A stretch of DNA of 64,000 nt from Helcococcus ovis (GTDB lineage: Bacteria > Bacillota > Clostridia > Tissierellales > Peptoniphilaceae), in the NCBI RefSeq assembly GCF_004524775.2, contig NZ_CP119081.1, positions 1,488,001 to 1,552,000 of the forward strand, read 5' to 3'. Both the position numbers and the translations under genes were made by a program. Below are positions 18,816 to 28,174 of the stretch, piece by piece. The first letter of the stretch is position 1. Each line of letters opens with the position of its first letter. The notes under the pieces are model-generated. The model saw nothing but the letters and a program-made list of their open reading frames with translations, ran no database searches and was not told the origin of the DNA.

Positions 18816-21428
18816 ATGGTAGCAAAAAAAATAGAAACAAAGGTAGAAGAAACAATGGAAAAAAATATGGAAGTAGAACAATTAGTTGCTAATGCTAAAG
18901 TTGCATTAAGTGAATTTATGTCTTACGATCAAGAACAAATCAATAAAATTGTTCATGCTATGGTAATAGCTGGTAATGACCAACATATGGTGCTTGCTAA
19001 GGCAGCTGTAGAAGAAACAAAAAGAGGTATATACGAAGATAAATGTATTAAAAACTTATATGCAACAGAAACAATTTGGCATTCAATCAAAAATCAAAAA
19101 ACTTGTGGTGTAATAGATAGAGATATGCAAACCGGAGTTATTAAAGTAGCATCTCCTCTAGGTGTAGTTGCAGGTATAACACCAGTTACAAACCCAACTT
19201 CAACAGTATTATTCAAATCAATAATATCAATAATGGGTAGAAATCCAATAATATTTGCATTTCACCCAAGTGCACAAAATTGTTCAGCTTTAGCTGCAAA
19301 AACTGTTTATGATGCTGCAATTAAGGCAGGTGCTCCAAAAAACTGTATCCAATGGATAACTCAACCTTCGATTTCTGCTACTTCAGAATTGATCAATCAT
19401 ACAAATATAGCTATCACACTGGCAACAGGTGGTAACGCAATGGTTAAAGCAGCTTACTCAACAGGTAAACCTGCTTTAGGAGTAGGTGCAGGAAACGTAC
19501 CGGCATACTTTGAAAAATCATGTGATATTAGAAGATCAGTAAATGACGTTATCGTTTCAAAATCATTTGATAACGGTATGATTTGTGCTTCAGAACAAGC
19601 AGTTATTTGTGACAAAGAAATTTATGACGAGGTAAAACAAGAATTTACAAGAAATAGAGGTTATTTCGTACCGGCTAAAGATATTAAAAAATTAGAAAAA
19701 TATGTAATTAATGAAGAAAAAGGAATGGCTAACCCTGATATAGTTGGTCAAACAGCTATGACAATTGCTGAAAAAGCTGGCATTAAGGTTCCTGTTGGCA
19801 CAAAATTACTTATAGCTGAAGTAGATGGCATCGGTCCGGATTATCCATTAACGAGAGAAAAATTATCTCCGGTATTAGCATTTATAAAATCAGAGTCTTT
19901 AGAAGACGGTTTTACAAAATCAAGACAAATGTTAGAATTTAACGGCATGGGACATTCAGCTTCCTTACACACTTTTGCCGGTAATAATGAAATTATCGAA
20001 CAATTTGCTCAACAAATGGAAGCATGTAGAATTTTAGTAAACTCTCCATCATCAATTGGTGGTATCGGTGATTTATATAATGAAATGACTCCATCATTAA
20101 CATTAGGTTGCGGTTCATACGGTAAAAACTCAGTAAGTGAAAATGTTTCTGTGAAACACTTAATTAATGTTAAAACAATTGCTAAGAGGAGAAATAACAT
20201 GCAATGGCAAAAACTACCATCAAAATTATACTTTGAAAAGAATTCTATCAGATATTTAGAAAAAATGCCAAACGTTGAAAAAGTAATAATCATAACAGAT
20301 AAAGGTATGGTTCAACATGGATTGGTAGCTAGATTAGTTGACGTATTATCTAGAAGACCAAATGGAGTAAAATACGAAATATTCTCAGATGTAGAAGCTG
20401 ACCCAACAACAGATATCGTATTAAAAGGTTTAGCAAAAATTAAAGATTTTGAACCAGATACAATCATAGCATTAGGTGGTGGTTCACCAATGGATGCAGC
20501 AAAGATGATGTGGTTAATGTATGAACAACCTGAAATTAACTTCTTTGGTGCAAAACAAAAATTCTTAGACATTAGAAAGAGAGCATACAAAATTCCTGAA
20601 TTAGGCACAAAAGCTCAATTAGTAGCAATCCCTACAACATCAGGTACAGGTTCAGAAGTAACACCATTTGCTATTATTACAGATTCAGAAACACATATGA
20701 AGTTTCCAATAGCAGATTATGCTTTAACACCATCAGTAGCTATTGTTGACCCACAATTCACATATACACTACCAAAATCAATGGTAGCATACACAGGGTT
20801 AGACGTATTGACACATGCTTTAGAATCATATGTATCATGTATGGCTTCAGATTATACAAGAGGATTAAGTTTACAAGCTATCGAATTAGTATGGGGCTCA
20901 TTAAGAGATTCTTATCACACAAATGCACATGCTCCAAAAGAAACAATGCATAACGCATCAACAATTGCCGGTATGGCTTTTGCTAATGCATTCTTGGGAA
21001 TTAATCACTCCCTAGCACACAAGATAGGTGCAGAATTTGGAATTCCTCACGGATACGCAAATGCTATTTTATTGCCACATGTAATTAGATATAATTCAAT
21101 TAACAATGGTAAAACTCAAGCTTGGGCAAAATATGAATACTTCAGAGCGGACGAAGATTACGCAAGAGTAGCAAGATTAATCGGTTGTGAAGGTAAAACA
21201 AATGAAGAATTAGTTGAAGCATTAGCTCAAGAAATTATAAAATTATCAAAAGAATTAGGATTAAATATGAGCATAAGAGAACAAGGTATTTCTCAAGAAG
21301 AATTTGATGCTAAGGTTGACAAGATTGCCGAATTGGCTTACGAAGATCAATGTACAACAGCAAATCCTAAAGAACCAATGATCGCTGAATTAAAAGAAAT
21401 TTTAATTGCAGCTTATAAAGGCGAATAA
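18816..21428 (+). CDS. adhE: Bifunctional acetaldehyde-CoA/alcohol dehydrogenase AdhE
   Basis: Converts acetyl-CoA to acetaldehyde and then to ethanol, reoxidising two NADH. The N-terminal aldehyde dehydrogenase half (about 20-440) has the catalytic Cys257 in NGMICASEQA. The C-terminal iron alcohol dehydrogenase half (about 450-870) has the nucleotide motif GGGSPMDAAK and the metal site HSLAHKIGAEFGIPHGYANA. The length of 870 residues is normal. The ATG follows GGGGG. The codons are rich in common triplets, as in highly expressed fermentation genes, and the gene has its own promoter region and a strong terminator. Confidence 0.97.
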   Translation: MVAKKIETKVEETMEKNMEVEQLVANAKVALSEFMSYDQEQINKIVHAMVIAGNDQHMVLAKAAVEETKRGIYEDKCIKNLYATETIWHSIKNQKTCGVIDRDMQTGVIKVASPLGVVAGITPVTNPTSTVLFKSIISIMGRNPIIFAFHPSAQNCSALAAKTVYDAAIKAGAPKNCIQWITQPSISATSELINHTNIAITLATGGNAMVKAAYSTGKPALGVGAGNVPAYFEKSCDIRRSVNDVIVSKSFDNGMICASEQAVICDKEIYDEVKQEFTRNRGYFVPAKDIKKLEKYVINEEKGMANPDIVGQTAMTIAEKAGIKVPVGTKLLIAEVDGIGPDYPLTREKLSPVLAFIKSESLEDGFTKSRQMLEFNGMGHSASLHTFAGNNEIIEQFAQQMEACRILVNSPSSIGGIGDLYNEMTPSLTLGCGSYGKNSVSENVSVKHLINVKTIAKRRNNMQWQKLPSKLYFEKNSIRYLEKMPNVEKVIIITDKGMVQHGLVARLVDVLSRRPNGVKYEIFSDVEADPTTDIVLKGLAKIKDFEPDTIIALGGGSPMDAAKMMWLMYEQPEINFFGAKQKFLDIRKRAYKIPELGTKAQLVAIPTTSGTGSEVTPFAIITDSETHMKFPIADYALTPSVAIVDPQFTYTLPKSMVAYTGLDVLTHALESYVSCMASDYTRGLSLQAIELVWGSLRDSYHTNAHAPKETMHNASTIAGMAFANAFLGINHSLAHKIGAEFGIPHGYANAILLPHVIRYNSINNGKTQAWAKYEYFRADEDYARVARLIGCEGKTNEELVEALAQEIIKLSKELGLNMSIREQGISQEEFDAKVDKIAELAYEDQCTTANPKEPMIAELKEILIAAYKGE

Positions 21429-21460
21429 GATAAAGAGTTTAACCCCTTTAAAATAAAAGT

Positions 21461-21523
21461 CCCACTTAAGGATGTTTCCCTGAACTATAAAAAGTTCTTA
21501 AAATCCTTAAGTGGGCTTTTGTT
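21461..21523 (+). terminator. Terminator of adhE
   Basis: A perfect 13-bp stem, CCCACTTAAGGAT (21461-21473) with ATCCTTAAGTGGG (21503-21515), followed by CTTTTGTTT. The loop contains a second small stem (GAAC...GTTC). It lies 32 bases past the stop. Confidence 0.85.
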
Positions 21524-21634
21524 TATTCTTTCATGAATGTCACAATGTAAAATCCAAAAGTCACAATGCTATTTATAAATAACTGCACTTCTTAGAAAAT
21601 TTCACACCAACATTTTCATGCCATTCATCCCTAT

Positions 21635-21664
21635 AAAAGCGACTAAAAATTTACTTTTAGTCGC
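21635..21664 (-). terminator. Terminator of the zinc alcohol dehydrogenase gene
   Basis: GCGACTAAAA and TTTTAGTCGC (21639-21648 and 21655-21664) form a perfect 10-bp stem; on the minus strand TTTTAT follows. Between it and the adhE terminator (21524-21634) I see nothing else. Confidence 0.75.
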
Positions 21665-21740
21665 TAAAATATTATTATATAATTTTTCTTATCTGCTCAG
21701 AAGATTAGAAAATACAAATTACAACATCAATAACTGTTTT

Positions 21741-22769
21741 CTAATTTGTTAATTTTGTAAAATCTAATACCTTACGTCCTTGAATTAATCCTTTTTCCAT
21801 TTCTTCAAAAACTTGAGGAGCTGAATCTACACATACCTTCTCTACAACGGGTACAACTAATCCCATTGCTCCAAATTCAAAAGCTTCTTCTAAATCTTTT
21901 CTTGTTCCAACAAGTGACCCTTTAATTCTTATACCATCTAAAACTGTCTTTACAATACTTAAATCCATATATTCTGAAGGTAATCCTACCGCTACTACTG
22001 TACCACCAGCTCTCACTGAGTTTACAGCTTGATTAAATGCAACTTTAGAAACTGCTGTTACAACAGCCCCATGGCATCCACCAACTAAATCAACAATATA
22101 TCCAGCAACATCTTCTATTTCTTTTCCATTTATTACTACATCAGCACCGGATTCTTTAGCTAATTTCAACTTATCATTATTTATATCAACAGCTATTACT
22201 TTATTATTAAATACTTTTTTAGCATATTGAACTGCTAAATTACCCAATCCTCCTGCACCATATATTACAATCCATTCCCCTGGTGCAACTTCAGATTCTT
22301 TAATAGCTTTATACGTCGTAACTCCCGCACATGTTATTGATGATGCTTGAGCAGGATCTAAATTTTCCGGAACTTTTACTGCATAGTCAGCTGTCACCAA
22401 GGCATATTCACTCATACCGCCATCAACTGTATATCCAGCATTTTTTACCGAACGGCATAAAGTTTCTCTTCCTGTTGTACAATATTCACAGTGTCCACAA
22501 CCTTCAAAAAACCAAGCAATAGAAACTCTATCGCCAATTTTTAATGTTGTTACTCCTTCTCCTAGCTCTTCAACAATACCAATTCCTTCATGGCCTAAAA
22601 TTCTTCCTGGAACTTTTCCAAAATCACCATGTGCAACGTGTAAATCTGTGTGACATACTCCGCAATATTCAACCTTAACTAATGCCTCACCATGCCCTGG
22701 AGATGGTTTTTTACAATCTGATACTACCTCTACTCCATCTCCTTTTTTATTAACAATAACTGCTTTCAT
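21741..22769 (-). CDS. adhP: Zinc-dependent alcohol dehydrogenase (AdhP/AdhT type)
   Basis: A medium-chain NAD-dependent dehydrogenase of 342 residues. Catalytic zinc ligands lie in [16 protein letters not shown] and GHEG; the structural zinc site is [15 protein letters not shown]. The NAD motif is [15 protein letters not shown]. It resembles the ethanol- or propanol-preferring AdhP group, which would complement AdhE in alcohol formation. The ATG follows AAGGAGG. It is convergent with adhE, each with its own terminator. Confidence 0.93.
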   Translation of the reverse strand: MKAVIVNKKGDGVEVVSDCKKPSPGHGEALVKVEYCGVCHTDLHVAHGDFGKVPGRILGHEGIGIVEELGEGVTTLKIGDRVSIAWFFEGCGHCEYCTTGRETLCRSVKNAGYTVDGGMSEYALVTADYAVKVPENLDPAQASSITCAGVTTYKAIKESEVAPGEWIVIYGAGGLGNLAVQYAKKVFNNKVIAVDINNDKLKLAKESGADVVINGKEIEDVAGYIVDLVGGCHGAVVTAVSKVAFNQAVNSVRAGGTVVAVGLPSEYMDLSIVKTVLDGIRIKGSLVGTRKDLEEAFEFGAMGLVVPVVEKVCVDSAPQVFEEMEKGLIQGRKVLDFTKLTN

Positions 22770-22894
22770 TTTATACCTCCTTATAATTTTTTACTATATC
22801 TTAATATTAAATTATAGCCAAAAATTTGTCAATCAGTTTTATTATAAAATTAAAATAATAATAATTTACATCAAATTCGTTCCATATAAAAATA

Positions 22895-24517
22895 TTATTT
22901 TTCTGAATATTCAACTTTCATGATTTTGCCAGCTATTTTCTTACCATCCATATCCTTAATAGCATATTTCAAATAATCTACAGGAAGTTCTACAAATGAA
23001 AAATTGGGCATTATATTTATAGTGCCTATATCACTTGTCGGAATTTTGGTGTATTTTTTAATAGTTTTAACCATTAAATCTATATTAATTCCATCTCTTT
23101 TCCCCTTATTTATAAACATTTTGGGGCCTTTTATCTTTTGACCTTTTTTACCTTTTTTAGATTGTAATTTAGATTTATTTAATTCAAATTTCTTACCAAA
23201 ATCAACATTTTCCAATTCTTCATAATCCTTAGAAGATTGTGTTTGATCAATTATTTTAACCAAACTCGCAGCCAAATCATACAAACTAAATCCATTTGAA
23301 AGTAATCTGTTAACTATATCTTTATACACGCTTAAATCATCTTCTTTTTCCAATTTTTCTAAAATATCTTCCTCTAATTGTACCTTAGTATTTTGTTTTA
23401 CATCAAAAATTGTTGGAAGCTCCATTTTTTCGATTTTTGCTTTTGTATATTTTTCAATCTCAAACAATTTATGATAATCTCTATCTACTAAAAATGTAAA
23501 TGATAAACCTTCTCTGCCTGCTCTTGCCGTTCTTCCAATTCTATGAACGTAATAGTCATTTTGTTGCGGAAAATCATAATTAACAACTATATCTACATCT
23601 TCAATATCTAGCCCTCTAGCTGCAATATCGGTTGCAATTAAAACATCTATTGTAGAATTTCTGAATCTTTTCATTACATGATCTCTTTGTGTTTGTTTTA
23701 AATCGCCATGAAGTGCATCAACATTATATCCTTTTTTAGTTAGTTCCATTACGAGTTTATCAACCATTTTTTTAGTATTACAAAATACTATTGAAAGCTT
23801 TGGATTATAAATATTTAATAGTCTGTTTAATATTTCCGTTTTCATATTTCCGGACATTTCTAAATAATATTGCTTTATATTAGATACTGTCAATTCTTCT
23901 TTTTTTATTATGATTTTTTTCGGATTTATTTGATACATCTCTGAAAATTCCATTATATCATTGTCCATTGTTGCAGAAAAAAAGCAAGTCTGCCTATCAG
24001 AATTTGTTTCATCTATTATAGTCTTCATATCATCTCTAAATCCCATATCAAACATTTCATCAGCTTCATCTAATACTAAAAATTTTAGATTATCCAGCTT
24101 CAAAGTTTTTCGTTTCATATGATCCATCACACGTCCAGGAGTCCCTACAACTATGTTTACTCCTTTTTTCAAATCTTTTATCTGCCTTCTCATATCAGAG
24201 CCACCATAAATCGATGTGATTGATACAAAATTTTTGTATTTAGCTAATTTTCCTAATTCATCAGAAACCTGTCTTGCTAATTCTCTTGTAGGTACTAACA
24301 CTAATCCCTGCACATATTTATCATTTGTAACCATTTCAATTAACGGAATTCCAAAAGAAACTGTTTTACCTGTTCCAGTTTGTGCTTGTGCAATAACATC
24401 TTTTCTTTCTAAAAGCACAGGTATACTCTGTTGCTGTATTGGACTAGGATTTTTAAAACCCATTTTTTCTATAGCATTTAACAATTCTTTTGATAAATTT
24501 AATTCATTAAATTTCAA
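22895..24517 (-). CDS. DEAD-box RNA helicase with DbpA-like RNA-binding domain
   Basis: Motifs in order: Q motif (GFKNPSPIQQQSIP), Walker A AQTGTGKT, PTRELA, DEAD (VLDEADEMFDMGF), SAT (FFSATMD), ARGLDIEDVD and HRIGRTARAGR. Residues about 460-540 look like a DbpA/CsdA C-terminal RNA-binding domain (RDGINIDLMVKTIKKY). It is probably a CshA/DeaD/DbpA-type factor in ribosome assembly or mRNA decay. The start is a TTG with AGGAG seven bases before it; no in-frame ATG is near. A terminator of the upstream gene stands only 17 bases before this start. Confidence 0.93.
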   Translation of the reverse strand: MKFNELNLSKELLNAIEKMGFKNPSPIQQQSIPVLLERKDVIAQAQTGTGKTVSFGIPLIEMVTNDKYVQGLVLVPTRELARQVSDELGKLAKYKNFVSITSIYGGSDMRRQIKDLKKGVNIVVGTPGRVMDHMKRKTLKLDNLKFLVLDEADEMFDMGFRDDMKTIIDETNSDRQTCFFSATMDNDIMEFSEMYQINPKKIIIKKEELTVSNIKQYYLEMSGNMKTEILNRLLNIYNPKLSIVFCNTKKMVDKLVMELTKKGYNVDALHGDLKQTQRDHVMKRFRNSTIDVLIATDIAARGLDIEDVDIVVNYDFPQQNDYYVHRIGRTARAGREGLSFTFLVDRDYHKLFEIEKYTKAKIEKMELPTIFDVKQNTKVQLEEDILEKLEKEDDLSVYKDIVNRLLSNGFSLYDLAASLVKIIDQTQSSKDYEELENVDFGKKFELNKSKLQSKKGKKGQKIKGPKMFINKGKRDGINIDLMVKTIKKYTKIPTSDIGTINIMPNFSFVELPVDYLKYAIKDMDGKKIAGKIMKVEYSEK

Positions 24518-24533
24518 TATTTTCTCCTAAATA

Positions 24534-24556
24534 TAAAAAAGCCGAGATGACTCGGC
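24534..24556 (-). terminator. Terminator between ybaK and the helicase gene
   Basis: GCCGAG-TCAT-CTCGGC on the minus strand (24556-24541) is followed by TTTTTT. It is compact and GC-rich. Its T-run ends only about 9 bases before the helicase ribosome site, so helicase mRNA must come from readthrough, or the hairpin regulates it. Confidence 0.85.
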
Positions 24557-24625
24557 CTTCAAGTTCTTTTCTTCGACTAATTATACATGACTCATATATA
24601 AAAAGCAAATTTATATTTAATGTCA

Positions 24626-25102
24626 TTAAGTCAACTGAAAAAATTTAAAATTCAAAATTTTTTTCAAATTTTCAATTTTAATTTCCACTTGATACCCTAT
24701 TTTACCTGCACTAAATGTAATGCTTTCGTGATTGTTCGCTTCTTCATCAATAAATGTCTTAAACTTTTTTTTCATACATAACGGTGAACAGCCACCATGA
24801 ATATATCCTGTTAATACCAACAATTCCCTAGATGGTATCATCCTAATACTTTTCTCTTCAGATGCTTCAGCCGCTTTTTTTAAATCCAACTCTCTATCAA
24901 CAGGAATTACAAAAACATAATTTTGATTGGACTTTCCAACCGTTACCAATGTCTTAAACACCGAGTTCATATTTTTATTTAGCTTCAAAGCAACATCAAT
25001 ACCTGTTAAACTCCCGTCGGTTTCGTACTGATAAGGTATATAATCTATTTTCTTTTGGTCTAAAAATCTCATTACATTTGTTTTATCTTTATTCTTTGAC
25101 AT
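24626..25102 (-). CDS. ybaK: Cys-tRNA(Pro)/Cys-tRNA(Cys) deacylase YbaK
   Basis: A YbaK/EbsC-family editing protein that hydrolyses mischarged Cys-tRNA-Pro. Seen are FKTLVTVGKSNQNYVFVIPVD, with the lysine of the active pocket, and YIHGGCSPLCMKKKF. The length of 158 residues is normal. The start has GAGGTG. It stands alone, with a terminator immediately downstream. Confidence 0.93.
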   Translation of the reverse strand: MSKNKDKTNVMRFLDQKKIDYIPYQYETDGSLTGIDVALKLNKNMNSVFKTLVTVGKSNQNYVFVIPVDRELDLKKAAEASEEKSIRMIPSRELLVLTGYIHGGCSPLCMKKKFKTFIDEEANNHESITFSAGKIGYQVEIKIENLKKILNFKFFQLT

Positions 25103-25209
25103 AATATCACCTCATGTATATTATAACACAAAAAACAAAATCAATTTCGCCACTACCAATCAACTATATAGGTAAATTAAAGCAACTGCTTGAATTTTGT
25201 TTTTTTATT

Positions 25210-27180
25210 TTATATAACCATAATAATTTTAAATAAGTCACCGTCAATTTCTAAATTAAATTTACACCCTTGTATCTCCATTAAAGAACTTGCAATTGCT
25301 AATCCTAGTCCTGCTCCTTCTGTAAATCTGGATTCATCACCTCTGGTAAATCTTTCCTTTAATTCTTCAGGTGAAATATTTAATGAATATTTAGATATAT
25401 TTTTTATGATTATTTTTAGCCTATCGTATTTGATTAAATCAATATAAACTCTTGTATCCTCTTTAGCATATTTGTAAATATTTGAAAAAATATTATCTAA
25501 AACTCTTGACATATGATTTGGATCAATAAATATTTCATTTTTATTAGAATCGGAGTTAAAAATAACATTTAATTTTTTTGTTTCAAATTCATCATTCCAT
25601 TCACCAATCATTTGATTTATCATTTCATTTATATCAACTGTTTTTTTATTCACTTCAACACTTTTACCGGAAATCTTTGAAACCTCAAATAAACTATCTA
25701 TTAAAGTTTTCAATTTTAATGATTTTTCATGAATTATTGATGTATATTTTTTTATATCTTCAATTGAATTGTCATTTTTTGATGCTAAATCAGAATAATT
25801 TATAATTGAAGTAAGCGGGGTTTTAAGGTCATGACTGACATTAGTTATTAAAGTAGTCTTGGTTCTTTCAGATTTTAATTCCCTTTCCACAGCTTCATTT
25901 AATATGATATTAATATTATTCAAATTATGTGATATTTTTCTAAAATATAGTTTATTTTCATCCAAATTAACATTAAAATTACCTTTACTAATTTCATCTG
26001 TGGCATTTTCTATTTTTATAAAATCATTTATTATTCTAATTAAAACATAATATACAATGGATAAGACCATAAATAGTATAATAAACATTAACCTGAATCC
26101 AATTAATCCATATATTAAAAATAAATGTATCGCAAACATAATTGACCAAAAAATTATATTTGGAATATTATTTTGAAATAATTTTTCAAGTACATATTTT
26201 AATATTTTAAATGTACCATCTAAAAATCTATAAATTATGGAATTTTTTATCATAAATGATTCTTTTCCGTCATAGTATAAAGATTTTATACAAGAAACGG
26301 CATAAAATACAAATAGAATTATTGATAATATAATAAAAATAGATAATATATTCAAAAATATATTGATAAATTGCATACTATTATACTCTTTAAATATATA
26401 CATAATACCTTTTTCTAAAAATCTTGTTATAAATTCTATACTAAAGAATAAAATTATAAAAATTTCAATCGGAATTTTCATTAAAAATCCATAAATATTA
26501 TTTTTTCTTGTTTCTTCATATCTAGAAAACAAAGAAAACATTCCGAAAATTATAACAGACGCTATTGAACTGAATATAAAGTTTATTAATATCCTATTGA
26601 TATTTAAGTTCTTATTTAAATCATTTAAAACATTTGTTACATTTTCTACATTAATCTCGTAAATTGCATTTAATTTTTTTATTTTAAATCTTTCAGTTAT
26701 ACTATCAATATCTTCAGATTGAATAGCACTTTTATATACTTTTAATATAAATTCTTCTATTTTACTTAAATTTTTATCATTAATTACTTGAGTCTCGGTA
26801 TTTCCATCATATTTTAATAAAACAGCAGGATTTTTTATGGATTTCGCAATTGCATCCACCTTATCATTATTTGTTTTTTTATGTATATTATTAAAAGTAA
26901 AATTTTTTTCTTGTTTACCTTCTATATCAATTTCACTTTCTATATAATAATTTATCAAATCATTTGTATAACCACTACCATTAAAAAATGATAATTCATT
27001 AAATCTTATAGTTTTATATATATAATTATCTAAAAGATACTCTCTTTTTTGCCTTTCTATATAGTCATTTGTTCTGATGTCAAAATTAAAAGAAAAATTT
27101 AATAAATTTACGATTAAAATATAAACAATAATTAAAGAAAATATCCCGTGAGTAGAATGCCTTAAACTAAATTTTTTCAT
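25210..27180 (-). CDS. Multi-pass membrane sensor histidine kinase
   Basis: The N-terminus (about 10-30) is a membrane segment followed by an extracytoplasmic domain of about 165 residues, then at least five more membrane segments between 195 and 380. HAMP-like residues follow at about 375-430, and the dimerisation/phosphoacceptor helix has His450 in ITNVSHDLKTPLT. The ATPase domain ends the protein (NIFSNIYKYAKE and GAGLGLAIASSLMEIQG). It pairs with the response regulator two bases upstream. The sensing domain is not recognised, so the signal is unknown; the site next to a Bce-type module hints at envelope stress. Confidence 0.9.
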   Translation of the reverse strand: MKKFSLRHSTHGIFSLIIVYILIVNLLNFSFNFDIRTNDYIERQKREYLLDNYIYKTIRFNELSFFNGSGYTNDLINYYIESEIDIEGKQEKNFTFNNIHKKTNNDKVDAIAKSIKNPAVLLKYDGNTETQVINDKNLSKIEEFILKVYKSAIQSEDIDSITERFKIKKLNAIYEINVENVTNVLNDLNKNLNINRILINFIFSSIASVIIFGMFSLFSRYEETRKNNIYGFLMKIPIEIFIILFFSIEFITRFLEKGIMYIFKEYNSMQFINIFLNILSIFIILSIILFVFYAVSCIKSLYYDGKESFMIKNSIIYRFLDGTFKILKYVLEKLFQNNIPNIIFWSIMFAIHLFLIYGLIGFRLMFIILFMVLSIVYYVLIRIINDFIKIENATDEISKGNFNVNLDENKLYFRKISHNLNNINIILNEAVERELKSERTKTTLITNVSHDLKTPLTSIINYSDLASKNDNSIEDIKKYTSIIHEKSLKLKTLIDSLFEVSKISGKSVEVNKKTVDINEMINQMIGEWNDEFETKKLNVIFNSDSNKNEIFIDPNHMSRVLDNIFSNIYKYAKEDTRVYIDLIKYDRLKIIIKNISKYSLNISPEELKERFTRGDESRFTEGAGLGLAIASSLMEIQGCKFNLEIDGDLFKIIMVI

Positions 27181-27181
27181 G

Positions 27182-27889
27182 CTATTCCTCCCTTAAAGCA
27201 TTTACAAATTTATATCCTAACCCCCAAGAAACTTGTAAATATCTAGGATTTTTAGGATCTATTTCAATTTTTTCTCTAATTCTCCTTATATGAACAGTAA
27301 CCGTTTTAGAATCAATAGCCGGCTCCTTCCAAACATGTTCATAAATTTGTTCTACAGTAAATACCCTATTTACATTTTTCATAAGAAGCTCTAAAATACC
27401 GTATTCAATACTTGTTAGAGAAATAATTTTATCATCAACTTTCACATCTTTACTCATTGTGTTTAACTCTACTCCTCCAATTCTAATAATATTTTTATCA
27501 ACTGAATTTAATTTGTTGAAATTGTAAAATCTCCTTATATTAGAATTTATTCTTGCCAATAATTCTGATGAGTTAAATGGCTTAGTTACATAATCATCAG
27601 CACCTATATCCAATCCTATAATTTTGTCATAATTTTCTGACTTCGCAGATAAAATTATTATTGGAACATAAGATTTTTCTCTCAATTTAATTATTGTTTC
27701 TTCTCCTGACATATTTGGCATCATCAAATCCATTAAGATTAAATCTATTTTTTCTTTTTCAAAAATTTCTAAACATCCATATCCATTTTCTGCATAAAAT
27801 ACATTATAATTTGCACTTTTCAAATAAATCCCTATAGATTCTCTTATTGCAATATCATCTTCAACAACTAATATATTATAACTTCTCAT
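27182..27889 (-). CDS. OmpR/PhoB-family response regulator
   Basis: The receiver domain (1-120) has the acidic pair at residues 11-12, the phosphoacceptor Asp54 (LILMDLMMPNMSG) and the conserved Lys in YVTKPFNSSELL. A winged-helix DNA-binding domain follows (about 135-235, TVTVHIRRIREKIE). It starts after GGAGG and is followed two bases later by its histidine kinase. The target genes are not evident; the convergence on the BceAB cluster makes a role in cell-envelope response plausible. Confidence 0.93.
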   Translation of the reverse strand: MRSYNILVVEDDIAIRESIGIYLKSANYNVFYAENGYGCLEIFEKEKIDLILMDLMMPNMSGEETIIKLREKSYVPIIILSAKSENYDKIIGLDIGADDYVTKPFNSSELLARINSNIRRFYNFNKLNSVDKNIIRIGGVELNTMSKDVKVDDKIISLTSIEYGILELLMKNVNRVFTVEQIYEHVWKEPAIDSKTVTVHIRRIREKIEIDPKNPRYLQVSWGLGYKFVNALREE

Positions 27890-28075
27890 ATATATCCTCC
27901 ATAATTATAATAACAATTATTTCCTAAATATTATATAAGAAATTATTACAAAATTATTAAATTTTAGATAGTTTTTATTAAATTTCCATGTAGTATGACT
28001 AAAATTTTAAATAAGCAAAAAATCTTCATACATTAATTAGAATATTCCCGGAGCAATATAAAAAATATTTAGGAT

Positions 28076-28113
28076 AAAAAAACCGGAGACAAATATTTCT
28101 AAATGTATCCGGT
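28076..28113 (-). terminator. Terminator of the BceAB-type transporter operon
   Basis: ACCGGA and TCCGGT (28082-28087 and 28108-28113) close a 20-base loop with further partial pairing; on the minus strand TTTTTTT follows. The rest of 27890-28174 holds no gene that I can see; it includes the leader of the downstream two-component system. Confidence 0.7.
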
Positions 28114-28174
28114 ATAAAGTCCTACTTTTGAGAGGTGTTCACAAATTTATGACTAGTATCAAATTAATTTGATT

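Noticed and set aside
25143-25209. A terminator after the sensor kinase gene from AAGCA/TGCTT.
   Set aside because: The stem has only five pairs and no convincing T-run on the minus strand.
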